In this document: positions 17,290-25,842 of the stretch, piece after piece
Position numbering within the stretch: the first letter of the stretch is position 1
Layout: every line of letters starts with the position of its first letter
NCBI RefSeq assembly: GCF_027568515.1
Contig: NZ_JANKZF010000013.1
Coordinates: 62,001 to 126,000, forward strand
Direction: 5' to 3'
DNA: 64,000 nucleotides
From: Arthrobacter sp. HY1533
GTDB lineage: Bacteria; Actinomycetota; Actinomycetes; Actinomycetales; Micrococcaceae
Position numbers and translations under genes: made by a program
Notes under the pieces: model-generated
What the model was told of the DNA's origin: nothing
What the model saw: only the letters and a program-made list of their open reading frames with translations
The model's database searches: none

Positions 17290-18396
17290 ATGGCTAAGAC
17301 AGGACCCGTCGGCGTAGCCTTCATCGGCGCCGGAAACATCAGCAAGCAGTACCTGGACAACCTCACAACCTTCCCGGACGTCAAGGTCCTGGTAGTTGCG
17401 GATCTCTTTGAGGAAGCCGCCGCAGCGCGTGCCGCGGAATACGGCATTGAGGTTTCGGGCGGCGTTGACGCAGCGCTGAACCACCCCGACGTCGAAATCA
17501 TCGTGAACCTGACCATCCCGGCAGCCCACGTGGAGGTGGCCACCGCGGCCGTCCGCGCCGGCAAGCACGTGTGGACGGAAAAGCCGTTCTCCCTGGACCG
17601 CGACAGCGGACTGGGCCTGCTGAAGGAAGCCCAAGCCGCTGGTGTCCGCCTGGGCTGCGCCCCCGACACCTTCCTTGGTGCGGGACTGCAGACGGCCCGC
17701 CGGCTCATCGACGCCGGTGAGATCGGCACGCCGCTCACGGCATTGACCATGTTCCAGTCGCCGGGCCCCGAATCCTGGCACCCCAACCCCGCATTCCTGT
17801 TCCAGCAGGGCGCCGGACCGCTGTTCGACATGGCCCCCTACTACCTGACTGCCCTGGTGCAGGCCTTCGGGCCCATCGCCAAGGTGGCCGCCGTGGGAAG
17901 CACCGCATTCCCCACCCGCACGGTGGGCTCCGGCCCCAAGGAAGGCGAGGTGTTCGACGTCGAGGTTCCCACGCATGTCAGCGCCATCGCACAGTTTGAA
18001 TCCGGCGCGTCCTCGCACAGCGTCTACAGCTTCGAGTCCCCCAAGGCCCGCATGGGATTTGTGGAGATCACAGGCACCGAGGGCACCATCTCCCTGCCGG
18101 ACCCGAACAACTTCGACGGCGAGATCAAGCTGTGCAAGCGTGGCGAGGAGGACTGGACCGCCATTGCGGCCGAGGGCCCCGCCGACGGGCGCGGCCTGGG
18201 CGTGCTGGACATGGCACGCGCCATCCGCGCCGGCGTCCCGCACCGGGCCACGGGCGAGCTGGCCTACCACGTGCTTGATGCCATGGTCTCCATCACCGAA
18301 TCCGTGGACAGCGGCGAATTTGTCACCGTGGCCAGCACGGCACCGGCTTCCGAGCCCGTGCCCGTGGACTGGAACCCGACCGCAGCAACCCTCTAG
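17290..18396 (+). CDS. Gfo/Idh/MocA family oxidoreductase, copy 2
   Basis: 368 residues. The Rossmann part has VAFIGAGNISKQYLDNL and GKHVWTEKPFSLDRDS (EKP motif). The C-terminal domain contains GAGPLFDMAPYYLTALVQAFGP. Here the family's usual 'D-G-H' block reads D-M-A-P-Y-Y, so the catalytic His is replaced and Tyr may serve. NAD(P)-dependent sugar oxidoreduction is inferred. It starts 6 bp after the isomerase stop. Confidence 0.87.
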   Translation: MAKTGPVGVAFIGAGNISKQYLDNLTTFPDVKVLVVADLFEEAAAARAAEYGIEVSGGVDAALNHPDVEIIVNLTIPAAHVEVATAAVRAGKHVWTEKPFSLDRDSGLGLLKEAQAAGVRLGCAPDTFLGAGLQTARRLIDAGEIGTPLTALTMFQSPGPESWHPNPAFLFQQGAGPLFDMAPYYLTALVQAFGPIAKVAAVGSTAFPTRTVGSGPKEGEVFDVEVPTHVSAIAQFESGASSHSVYSFESPKARMGFVEITGTEGTISLPDPNNFDGEIKLCKRGEEDWTAIAAEGPADGRGLGVLDMARAIRAGVPHRATGELAYHVLDAMVSITESVDSGEFVTVASTAPASEPVPVDWNPTAATL

Positions 18397-18407
18397 GAAA
18401 AATACAC

Positions 18408-19634
18408 ATGACCTCCCCCCAGTCCCGCCCGCTTGGCGTGGCCGCAATCGGCTATGCGTTCATGGGCCAGGCGCACTCCAACGCCTGGCGCACCGTGGCC
18501 AACCACTTCGACGTTCCCGCCTTTGAGCAGAAGGTCCTGGTGGGGCGCAATGCCGAAGCCGTGGCCGCGGCAGCCGCCAAGTACGGCTGGAGCGAATCGG
18601 CCACGGACTGGCGGGAGGTCATTGCGCGCGAGGACATCGACATCGTTGACATCTGTGCGCCCGGCTGGCTGCACGCGGAAATAGCCGTTGCGGCGCTGGC
18701 CGCAGGCAAGCACGTGCTGGTGGAGAAGCCGCTGGCCAACACCATGGCCGAGTCGGAGACCATGGTGGCCGCGGCACAGGCCGCCCGCGCCGCCGGCGTC
18801 CGCTCCATGGTGGGCTTCAACTACCGCCGAGTCCCGGCACTCGCCCTGGCCCGCAAGCTCATTGCCGACGGCGGCCTGGGCACCGTCCGGCAGGTCCGCG
18901 CGTCGTACCTGCAGGACTGGCTGGCCGACGGCGACGCCCCCATGACGTGGCGGCTGCGCAAGGAAACCGCCGGCTCGGGTGCGCTGGGCGACATCGCCTC
19001 ACACGCCATTGACCAGGTCCAGCACCTGCTGGGCGACGCCGTCACCGGGGTGTCTGGGCGGCTGCACACCTTCACCACTGAGCGGCCCGGCCCCGAGGGG
19101 CCCGAACCCGTAACGGTCGACGACGCCGCCTGGGCCACGCTGTCCCTGGCCGGCGGGGCCGTGGCTAGCGTTGACGTGTCCCGGGTGGCGCTGGGCCAGA
19201 AGAACGCTCTGCGCCTGGAGGTTTATGGCACGGCCGGGTCACTGACGTTCAACCTGGAGAACCCCAACGAGCTGCACTACCTGAACGGCTCAGAGCCGAT
19301 CGAGGTGCAGGGCTTCCGGCGCATCCTGGTCACCGAACCGGAGCACCCGTACATTTCCGGCTGGTGGCCGCAGGGCCATGTGATTGGCTGGGAGCACAGC
19401 TTCACCCACCAGATCCGCGACTTCCTGCTGCACATTGCCAACGGGACCGACCCCTCGCCGTCGTTCGAGGAGGGCCTGGGCGTGCAGCAGGTCCTGGCAG
19501 CCATTGAGGAATCCTCCGCTGCCGGCGGCGCCACCGTCCCGGTGGTCTCGGCGGCATCGGTGGTCTCGGTGGTTGAGCCTGTCGAAACCATCGAAACCGT
19601 CGAAACCGTTTCCATCCCCTCGTCAAAGGACTGA
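18408..19634 (+). CDS. Gfo/Idh/MocA family oxidoreductase, copy 3, with palindrome-encoded tail
   Basis: 408 residues. The N-terminal nucleotide domain reads GVAAIGYAFMGQAHSNAW with GKHVLVEKPLANTMAES. The catalytic region is GSGALGDIASHAIDQVQHLLGD, with the Asp and His of the family. The conserved fold ends near VLAAIEESSAA. The last 30 or so residues (VSVVEPVETIETVETVS) are a translation of the dispersed palindrome at 19559-19609, so the C-terminus has been extended by a repeat. It is third gene of the operon, 11 bp after copy 2 and 3 bp before the next gene. Confidence 0.88.
   Translation: MTSPQSRPLGVAAIGYAFMGQAHSNAWRTVANHFDVPAFEQKVLVGRNAEAVAAAAAKYGWSESATDWREVIAREDIDIVDICAPGWLHAEIAVAALAAGKHVLVEKPLANTMAESETMVAAAQAARAAGVRSMVGFNYRRVPALALARKLIADGGLGTVRQVRASYLQDWLADGDAPMTWRLRKETAGSGALGDIASHAIDQVQHLLGDAVTGVSGRLHTFTTERPGPEGPEPVTVDDAAWATLSLAGGAVASVDVSRVALGQKNALRLEVYGTAGSLTFNLENPNELHYLNGSEPIEVQGFRRILVTEPEHPYISGWWPQGHVIGWEHSFTHQIRDFLLHIANGTDPSPSFEEGLGVQQVLAAIEESSAAGGATVPVVSAASVVSVVEPVETIETVETVSIPSSKD
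19559..19609. repeat. Dispersed REP-like palindrome inside a coding sequence
   Basis: GGTTGAGCCTGTCGAAACC followed by two more TCGAAACC steps, preceded by two GGTGGTCTCGG copies. It matches the elements at 2039, 3445 and 5283 and is read in frame as the C-terminal tail of the Gfo/Idh/MocA protein ending at 19634. Confidence 0.75.
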
Positions 19635-19637
19635 ACC

Positions 19638-20639
19638 ATGGCCCGCCCGTACACCTTGTTCACCGGCCAGTGGGCCGACCTGCCCCTCGAGGAAGTGGCC
19701 AAGCTGGCCTCCGAGTGGGGTTATGACGGCCTGGAAATCGCCTGCTCCGGCGACCACCTGGACCCATGGCGCTGGGACGAGCCCGGCTACGTCGCCGGCA
19801 AACTCGCCATGCTGGAGGGCTACGGCTTGAAGGTGTGGGCCATCTCGAACCACCTGAAGGGCCAGGCGGTGTGCGATGACCCCATTGACTTCCGCCACCA
19901 GGCAATTGTTGGCTCCAAGGTGTGGGGCGACGGGGACCCGGAAGGTGTCCGCCAGCGCGCGGCCGAGGAAATGAAGCTGACCGCCCGGCTGGCCCAGGCC
20001 CTGGGCGTGAAGACAGTTGTCGGTTTTACGGGCTCTTCCATCTGGCAGTACGTGGCCATGTTCCCGCCCGTCCCGGAATCAGTGATCGAGGCCGGCTACC
20101 AGGACTTTGCCGACCGCTGGAACCCCATCCTTGATGTCTTTGACGAGTGCGGCGTGCGCTTTGCCCATGAGGTCCACCCCTCGGAAATCGCCTACGACTA
20201 CTGGACCACCGTCCGGACGCTGGAAGCCATCGGGCACCGTGAGGCGTTCGGGTTGAACTGGGACCCCAGCCACTTCATGTGGCAGGGCATCGACTCGGTC
20301 TCCTTCATCTGGGACTTCAAGGACCGGATCTACCACGTTGACTGCAAGGACACGAAGCTGCGCCCCACCGGCCGGAACACGGTCATGGGCTCGCACCTGC
20401 CGTGGGGCGATCCGCGCCGCGGCTGGGACTTTGTCTCCGCGGGCCGCGGCGACGTGCCCTGGGAATCGTCCTTCCGCGCACTGACGGCCATTGGCTATGA
20501 CGGCCCCATCTCCATCGAGTGGGAGGACGCCGGCATGGACCGGCTGCAGGGCGCACCCGAGGCCCTCGCAGCACTGAAGAAGTTCGACTTTGCCCCGTCC
20601 GCACTGTCCTTCGACGCGGCGTTCAGCAACCAGGGCTGA
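19638..20639 (+). CDS. Sugar phosphate isomerase/epimerase family protein, copy 2
   Basis: 333 residues, TIM barrel of the xylose isomerase-like family. Blocks: [59 protein letters not shown] (metal Glu and His), [12 protein letters not shown] (Asp, His), [11 protein letters not shown] and [11 protein letters not shown] (Glu). It is longer than copy 1 and clearly different in sequence, so the two probably catalyse different steps. It is last gene of the operon and is followed by a large hairpin. Confidence 0.88.
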   Translation: MARPYTLFTGQWADLPLEEVAKLASEWGYDGLEIACSGDHLDPWRWDEPGYVAGKLAMLEGYGLKVWAISNHLKGQAVCDDPIDFRHQAIVGSKVWGDGDPEGVRQRAAEEMKLTARLAQALGVKTVVGFTGSSIWQYVAMFPPVPESVIEAGYQDFADRWNPILDVFDECGVRFAHEVHPSEIAYDYWTTVRTLEAIGHREAFGLNWDPSHFMWQGIDSVSFIWDFKDRIYHVDCKDTKLRPTGRNTVMGSHLPWGDPRRGWDFVSAGRGDVPWESSFRALTAIGYDGPISIEWEDAGMDRLQGAPEALAALKKFDFAPSALSFDAAFSNQG

Positions 20640-20647
20640 CCTCTCCT

Positions 20648-20724
20648 GCGCCGAGTCTGACGGAAAGCTGCCCGCGGAGACGTTGCGCAACGTCTCCGCC
20701 GCAGCGTTCCGTCAGACTCGGCGC
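20648..20724 (+). terminator. Nested perfect palindromes (cruciform/terminator) after the isomerase operon
   Basis: Outer arms of 18 bp (20648-20665 and 20707-20724, GCGCCGAGTCTGACGGAA) enclose a 26-bp perfect palindrome at 20674-20699. No T-tract follows. It probably terminates the operon ending at 20639 and insulates the S4 gene. Confidence 0.7.
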
Positions 20725-20747
20725 GCCCCGCTAGAGTGGATGGCACC

Positions 20748-21131
20748 ATGAGCATTCCCAAGAGCGAGCCAGCGTCCGTGCGCATCGACGCATGGCTGTG
20801 GTCCATCCGTGCCTACAAGACGCGTTCCATGGCCACGGCGGCCTGCCGCGCCGGCCACGTCAAGCTCAACGATGCCAACGCGAAGGCCTCGCAAACCGTT
20901 GTCCCGGGTGACACGATCCGCGTCCGCCAACCCGGCTACGACCGGATCCTGGAAGTCCGCCGCCTGATCAACAAGCGCGTTGGGGCCGAGGCTGCCGCGC
21001 ACTGCTTCACCGACCACACTCCCCCGCGCCCCGTGCTGCCGGCCCTGGGCTTGCCGCAGCGGGACCGCGGCACCGGCCGCCCCACCAAGAAGGACCGCCG
21101 CGACATGGACCGGCTCCGCGGGGACCACTAA
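20748..21131 (+). CDS. S4-domain RNA-binding protein (Hsp15-like)
   Basis: 127 residues. The S4 fold covers residues 8-70: VRIDAWLWSIRAYKTRSMATAACRAGHVKLN, then GDTIRV. The tail is basic and poorly ordered (GRPTKKDRRDMDRLRGDH). The family's Hsp15 members bind the 50S subunit carrying nascent chains. TAGAGT at 20732-20737 with the ATG 10 nt beyond suggests a very short 5' leader; GTG 20736 is an alternative start. Confidence 0.85.
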   Translation: MSIPKSEPASVRIDAWLWSIRAYKTRSMATAACRAGHVKLNDANAKASQTVVPGDTIRVRQPGYDRILEVRRLINKRVGAEAAAHCFTDHTPPRPVLPALGLPQRDRGTGRPTKKDRRDMDRLRGDH

Positions 21132-21163
21132 GGGCCCGCGGCGGCCATGCCACCGTGGGTTCA

Positions 21164-21177
21164 ACAACGGTCGTTGT
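21164..21177. promoter_or_regulatory. Palindrome ACAACGGTCGTTGT upstream of the cyclase gene
   Basis: A 14-bp inverted repeat with a 2-bp centre in the 216-bp gap before the cyclase/dehydrogenase pair. It could be an operator. I see no clear -35/-10 pair around it. Confidence 0.35.
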
Positions 21178-21347
21178 GCCCAACTTAATTCGCCTTATGG
21201 CGTCAATTGTCCAACTTGCTGGCTTTTGTCCCAATAACCTCCCGTTGCGGTCATGGGGTGTTTTAGGCTGCGTGTGGCGCCTCACATTCAAGTGATTGTC
21301 CGGTGCCGCGTACACCTATTCATCCCGCGTCACCAAGGAGCCCAGGC

Positions 21348-22316
21348 ATGCGGCCTCACGAAGCCACTGATGATTTAACCGATGAAACAGCTGCAATTGG
21401 CGGGCCCGCCGTTTCGCAGCAGGAATTCGACCAGCTCTTTGAACAGGTCAAGACCTGGGGCCGGAATGAAAACCCGTCCGCAGGCGCCTGGGAGGCAGTG
21501 GGCCCGGCAGCGGCCATCGAGGCTGCGTCACTGGTCAAGAGTGGACGGACGGTGGCCATGGCCCTGCCGTGGAACACCACCAGCGGACCTGGCAACGCCA
21601 ACCCTGCCCTCCATTACATGACGGACCTTGGCGTCCGTGAGGCCCCGGAGCCATCCTGCAACAAGGACTTCATTGGCGTTGACTACCACGGCAAGGCGGT
21701 CAGCCACCTGGACGCACTGAGCCACATTGCCTACAAGGGCCAGCTCTACGACGGGAACAATTCCCGCGACGTCGTCACAGCCGTTGGTGCGGATTTTGGT
21801 TCCGTCACAGAGCTTGGCACCCTGGTCACCCCTGCCGTGCTGCTCGATTTTACTGTCCTGTTCGACGAGCCTTGGCTTGAGCCGGGGACGGCAATCCGCG
21901 CTGAGGACATCCTGGCGGCGGAGGCAAAGCTTGGCGTGAAGATCCAGCCGGGCGACGCCGTCCTGATCCGGACCGGGCACTTCCGCCGGCAGCGTGAATG
22001 GGGCGTCTGGGACCCTTCCAACTCAAGTGCCGGGCTGCACGTTGACTGCATGCCGCTCCTTGCCGAGCGCCGCCCGAGCGTGCTGGGCGGCGACGGGGAT
22101 TCGGATGTGCGTCCGTCCCCCACACCGGGCATCCACTCGCCCGTCCACATTCTTGCCATCACAGCCATGGGGCTGCCGCTGCTGGACAACCTCGACCTCG
22201 AGGCCCTGGGCCAGGCATGCAAGGACGAGGGACGCTACCGCTTCATGTTCGTTGTGGCGCCCCTGAACATTCCGCGCGGAACCGGCTCCCCGGTCAACCC
22301 GATTGCGGTGTTCTAA
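21348..22316 (+). CDS. Cyclase family protein (kynurenine formamidase-like)
   Basis: 322 residues of the cyclase/formamidase superfamily. The metal-binding signature is DYHGKAVSHLDALSHIAYKGQLYDG, matching HxGTHxDxPxH in its spacing of His and Asp (SHLDALSH). VLIRTGHFRRQ is a later family block. Members hydrolyse N-formylkynurenine or cyclic amides/esters. The ATG at 21348 is 7 nt after AAGGAG. The stop overlaps the next start (TAATG), so it is coupled to the D-2-hydroxyacid dehydrogenase. The substrate here is unknown; the divergent sulfatase and importer make a role in degradation of an imported compound likely. Confidence 0.82.
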   Translation: MRPHEATDDLTDETAAIGGPAVSQQEFDQLFEQVKTWGRNENPSAGAWEAVGPAAAIEAASLVKSGRTVAMALPWNTTSGPGNANPALHYMTDLGVREAPEPSCNKDFIGVDYHGKAVSHLDALSHIAYKGQLYDGNNSRDVVTAVGADFGSVTELGTLVTPAVLLDFTVLFDEPWLEPGTAIRAEDILAAEAKLGVKIQPGDAVLIRTGHFRRQREWGVWDPSNSSAGLHVDCMPLLAERRPSVLGGDGDSDVRPSPTPGIHSPVHILAITAMGLPLLDNLDLEALGQACKDEGRYRFMFVVAPLNIPRGTGSPVNPIAVF

Positions 22317-23356
22317 TGACATTCTCGGTCGGAATCTCCAGGGATTTTCTTGGCGCAGACGGCAAGAACGTCTGGGGCGACATTGGGCTTTCCGGACTGG
22401 ACGCCGCGGGGATCCCCTGGGAGTACATGGATGCCTTGGAGCCCACACTGACCCCGGAGCAGATGGAGCGCTATGACGCGATCCTCTACGCTGCGCCGGC
22501 GGTCACGGCTGCGTCATTCGAAGGCGTTGCCAATCCCCCGGCACTGTTGGCCCGCTTCGGTGTGGGGTACGACGCCGTCGACCTCGAGGCGTGCACCCGC
22601 GCAGGCACGGCAGCCACCATCACCCCCGACGGCGCCCGCCGGCCCGTTGCGACGGCGGCACTGTCAATGTTGTTGTCGGTGGGGCACCACACAGTGGTCA
22701 AGGACCGCCTGGTGCGGCAAAAGCAGTGGGGGCTGCGGGAAAGCTACATGGGCACCGGACTGACCGGCAAGACAATCGGATTCCTCGGCGTGGGCAATAC
22801 CGGCAGTGAACTGATCCGGCTGCTTGAACCGTTCGACGTCCGGTGCATCGGCTACGACCCCTACTGCCCGCCGGAACGCGCCCAGGAGATCGGTGTGGAG
22901 CTCATGGACCTGGAGGACGTGGCAAAAAACTGCGATGCCCTCGTGATCATGGCCCTGCTGACCGAAGCAACCCACCACATCGTCAACGATGCGCTTTTCG
23001 CCCAGATGAAGCCAACGGCGTCCCTGATCAACATTGCGCGCGGGCCCATTGTGGACGAGCAGGCGTTGATCAGGGCGCTGCAGAACGGAACAATCGCCGC
23101 TGCCGGCCTGGATGTGTTTGAGGAAGAGCCCGTGGCCAACGAGCTTCTGGACCTGGAGAACGTGACGTTGTCGCCGCACTGCCTCGCCTGGACGGACGAG
23201 ATGTCGCTGGGGAACGGTTCCAGCTGCGTCCGTGCCATCATCAACGTGGCATCCGGAATCGCGCCTCCGTTCATCGTCAACCGGGACGTTGCCGAGACGG
23301 CAGCCTTCAACGACAAGCTCAGCCGCTGGCAGGCTGCCGCCGAAACCAGCGCGTAG
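22316..23356 (+). CDS. D-isomer specific 2-hydroxyacid dehydrogenase
   Basis: 346 residues. The NAD-binding Rossmann motif is KTIGFLGVGNTGSELIRLL, followed by NIARGPIVDEQALIRAL (catalytic Arg region), DVFEEEPVAN (Glu) and LSPHCLAW (catalytic His). The N-terminal part contains ARFGVGYDAVDLEAC, the usual substrate-domain block. It reversibly converts a 2-keto acid to a D-2-hydroxy acid. Start by TAATG overlap with the cyclase gene, which fixes it at 22316. A strong terminator follows. Confidence 0.9.
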   Translation: MTFSVGISRDFLGADGKNVWGDIGLSGLDAAGIPWEYMDALEPTLTPEQMERYDAILYAAPAVTAASFEGVANPPALLARFGVGYDAVDLEACTRAGTAATITPDGARRPVATAALSMLLSVGHHTVVKDRLVRQKQWGLRESYMGTGLTGKTIGFLGVGNTGSELIRLLEPFDVRCIGYDPYCPPERAQEIGVELMDLEDVAKNCDALVIMALLTEATHHIVNDALFAQMKPTASLINIARGPIVDEQALIRALQNGTIAAAGLDVFEEEPVANELLDLENVTLSPHCLAWTDEMSLGNGSSCVRAIINVASGIAPPFIVNRDVAETAAFNDKLSRWQAAAETSA

Positions 23357-23401
23357 GCGCAAGACCTGCAGGACAGCCAACGGCGCCTGCCCTGCAAGCA
23401 A

Positions 23402-23442
23402 GGAAATGGACTCCACACCTTGAGGGTGTGGAGTCCATTTCC
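23402..23442 (+). terminator. Terminator after the 2-hydroxyacid dehydrogenase
   Basis: 18-bp perfect stem, arms 23402-23419 and 23425-23442, loop TTGAG, with A and T runs at the stem base (GGAAATGG / CCATTTCC). It may work on both strands. Confidence 0.82.
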
Positions 23443-23485
23443 GTTTGCCCCGGTTTCGCTGCATCCGACGGCAGCAACGGCAAAA

Positions 23486-23517
23486 GCCAGGTTCCCCGCG
23501 TGAACGGGGAACCTGGC
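23486..23517 (-). terminator. Terminator for the sulfatase operon
   Basis: 13-bp stem GCCAGGTTCCCCG / CGGGGAACCTGGC; on the minus strand the stem is followed by TTTTG. It lies 37 bp beyond the sulfatase stop. Confidence 0.8.
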
Positions 23518-23553
23518 CTTCTCAACGCGCGTAGCGTTCGATGGGTGCGCCCT

Positions 23554-24981
23554 TCAGTCGGCCAACCCGTTTCCCTGTTCCAACTCGACTTCCTCGTGCT
23601 CCGGATAGTGCATCAGCTCGGCGTCAAGGGTCCGCCACAACCCAAGCAATTCCTGGACCACCTCGGGATGCATTTCAGCAACGTCTGCCTTTTCACGGTC
23701 ATCTGTGCCCAGGTCAAACAGGCGTGTGCGTGAACCTGCAAAGTCGTCGTCCTTGTGCCACAGGGGTTTCGCCACCCGGTCATGAAGCAGCTTGAACCTG
23801 CCCTTTCGGACCGCCCCCTGTCCCCGGGTGCGCCAGAGCAGTGCATCCTCGGGTTCGCTGTTCCCGTCCACCAGCCAGCCCAGCAGCGACTGCCCGTCGA
23901 GGGGCTTGTCTGGGTGGGGTGCAGTTCCGGCGGCGTCGAGGATGGTTGCCGTCCAGTCCATGGTGACGACAGGCGTCCCACTGACCTGACCGGCGTCGAG
24001 TGCGGCCGGCCACCTGACCAGGAACGGCACACGGATCCCGCCCTCTTCCAGGTCCCCCTTCTCGCCGACAAATGGCCACAGGAAGGCATACCTTTCGCCG
24101 CCGTTGTCGGAAGCGAAAATGATTATGGTGTTGTCCCGGATGCCCTCGTCGTCGACGGCCTCCAGTACCCGGCCAATGCCGTCGTCCATGGCCTTGATCA
24201 TGCGCCTGTACGTGTCCCTGGACCCGCCCTCAAAGTGGAACATTCCCCGGGCCCCCTTGGTGTCGATGGCGGCGAGGACCTTTTCACTGACCGCTTCATC
24301 TCCCGGTGCCTCCCAGGGGAAATGGGGGGCCGTGTAGTTCAGTTGCAGGTAGAAAGGCTTCGAGGTGTCCCGGGTGCGGATGTAGTCCACTGATTTGTCG
24401 GACAGGATGTCGGTGTAATAGCCCACCACCTCAACTGGCTCTTTGCCCTCATATAGATCAGGCATGCCTTTGCTGTCGACGTGTCCATAGTAGTCAAGGA
24501 CACCGTCCATGTTCCCGAAGAAGCGTTCAAACCCTATGTCCAGTGGGCTGAACCACGGCAGCCAACCGCAATGCCACTTTCCGAACATGGCCGTTTGGTA
24601 GCCGGTGTCCTTCAGCATTGAAGGCAATGTTGGGTGTTGGGCCGGTATTCCATGCTCGGCGTCGCGGCTCAGCAGGGGTTCTTCCAGGCCCACCGGCAGC
24701 CGTCCCGGGTATCGGCCTGTGTAGAGTGCCACACGGGTAGGCGAACAGGTGGGGGAGGCTGCGTAGGCGTCGGTGAACCTGACCCCGTCTGCTGCCAGCT
24801 GGTCCAGGACTGGAGTGTCGTTGTGCAGGGAGCCGTAGCAGCCCAGGTCGCCCCAGCCGAGGTCATCGGCAAAGATGAAAATGACGTTTGGTTGTGCCGG
24901 ACGGTCTCGTTTTGATGCCTTGAACGGCTGCTCTTGCCGAAGCCATTGCTCCCGCCGATCGGGGACGGTACTGAGTTTCAT
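23554..24981 (-). CDS. Type I (formylglycine-dependent) sulfatase
   Basis: 475 residues from ATG 24981, which has AGGAG about 8 nt upstream; the frame is open to 25206 but that stretch overlaps the ATPase gene. The sulfatase signature CSPTR (Cys79, C-x-P-x-R) is the site converted to formylglycine. Metal ligands DD39-40 (FADDLGWGD) and the later FASDNGGE block are intact. No signal peptide is seen, so it would act inside the cell on an imported sulfate ester. Sulfate release fits the adjacent SsuABC/TauABC-type importer. The formylglycine-generating enzyme is not in the window. Confidence 0.92.
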   Translation of the reverse strand: MKLSTVPDRREQWLRQEQPFKASKRDRPAQPNVIFIFADDLGWGDLGCYGSLHNDTPVLDQLAADGVRFTDAYAASPTCSPTRVALYTGRYPGRLPVGLEEPLLSRDAEHGIPAQHPTLPSMLKDTGYQTAMFGKWHCGWLPWFSPLDIGFERFFGNMDGVLDYYGHVDSKGMPDLYEGKEPVEVVGYYTDILSDKSVDYIRTRDTSKPFYLQLNYTAPHFPWEAPGDEAVSEKVLAAIDTKGARGMFHFEGGSRDTYRRMIKAMDDGIGRVLEAVDDEGIRDNTIIIFASDNGGERYAFLWPFVGEKGDLEEGGIRVPFLVRWPAALDAGQVSGTPVVTMDWTATILDAAGTAPHPDKPLDGQSLLGWLVDGNSEPEDALLWRTRGQGAVRKGRFKLLHDRVAKPLWHKDDDFAGSRTRLFDLGTDDREKADVAEMHPEVVQELLGLWRTLDAELMHYPEHEEVELEQGNGLAD

Positions 24982-25000
24982 GATGGGTCTCCTGGGCTGG

Positions 25001-25831
25001 CTAGACGGTCTCGGTCTTGGGATGCCGGACCAAGTCCAGCGCGACAGCGCGGATTTCACCGAACTCCGGGAGAACCCGGGTTTCTTCCTGTGTCCGGGGC
25101 GTCGGGAAGTCGACATCGAGGATGCGACTGACCGTGGAGGGCGACTTGGACAAGACCACCACCCTGTCCGCCAGGTAGACGGCTTCGTCAATGTCGTGCG
25201 TGACAACGATGATGGAAATCTTGAATTCGTTCTTGATCTTCAGGACCAGGTCTTCCAAGTCCATCCTCGTTTGTGCATCGACAGAAGCGAAGGGTTCATC
25301 CATCAACAAGATTCGGGGATTGCAGGCCAGTCCCCTTGCGATGGCGACGCGCTGCTGCATGCCACCTGACAGTTGCCATGGATGCCACGTCTCTTTCCCG
25401 CCGAGGCCCACATCGGCCAACGCCTCACGGGCGCGCTTCTTGGCTTCCGCCCTCGGCACACCTTGTGCCCTCAGTGGCAGCATGACGTTGCCCTGCAACG
25501 TCAACCAAGCCAGCAGCGAACGGCTGTAGTCCTGGAACACAACGGAGATGCCCTCTGTTGGGCCTTTGATCGGTTTTCCGTCAACCTTGATGCTGTCCTC
25601 GCCGTCCGGTGACAGGAGTCCGGCGATGCATCGGAGGATGGTTGTCTTGCCCGCGCCTGACGGTCCAACAAGGGCAATGAGCTCCTCGGGCCTGACATCA
25701 AAGTTCACGCCGCTGACGGCAAGGTGCTTCCCAAAACGTCCGTCGTAGGTGATGGACAGGTCCGAAACTTCGACGAGGGATGTCCGGCTGGCAGAACTGG
25801 CCATTGCGGATTCCTGGTGAACATTATTCAT
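25001..25831 (-). CDS. ABC transporter ATPase (SsuB/TauB/NrtD type)
   Basis: 276 residues. Walker A GPSGAGKTT, Q-loop VVFQDYSRSLLAW, signature LSGGMQQR, Walker B ILLMDEP and H-loop VVTHDIDEAV are all canonical. It energises uptake by the two permeases and lipoprotein encoded just upstream. The family imports sulfonates, taurine, nitrate or aromatic compounds. ATG 25831 or 25804 (MASSAS) are both possible starts. The sulfatase start lies 19 bp past its stop. Confidence 0.92.
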   Translation of the reverse strand: MNNVHQESAMASSASRTSLVEVSDLSITYDGRFGKHLAVSGVNFDVRPEELIALVGPSGAGKTTILRCIAGLLSPDGEDSIKVDGKPIKGPTEGISVVFQDYSRSLLAWLTLQGNVMLPLRAQGVPRAEAKKRAREALADVGLGGKETWHPWQLSGGMQQRVAIARGLACNPRILLMDEPFASVDAQTRMDLEDLVLKIKNEFKISIIVVTHDIDEAVYLADRVVVLSKSPSTVSRILDVDFPTPRTQEETRVLPEFGEIRAVALDLVRHPKTETV

Positions 25832-25842
25832 GGTGGTTGTCC

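Noticed and set aside
16546-18447. A 633-residue minus-strand frame opposite the isomerase and Gfo/Idh genes
   Set aside because: Low-complexity Gly/Val/His composition, no domain, and full antisense overlap with two well-supported genes.
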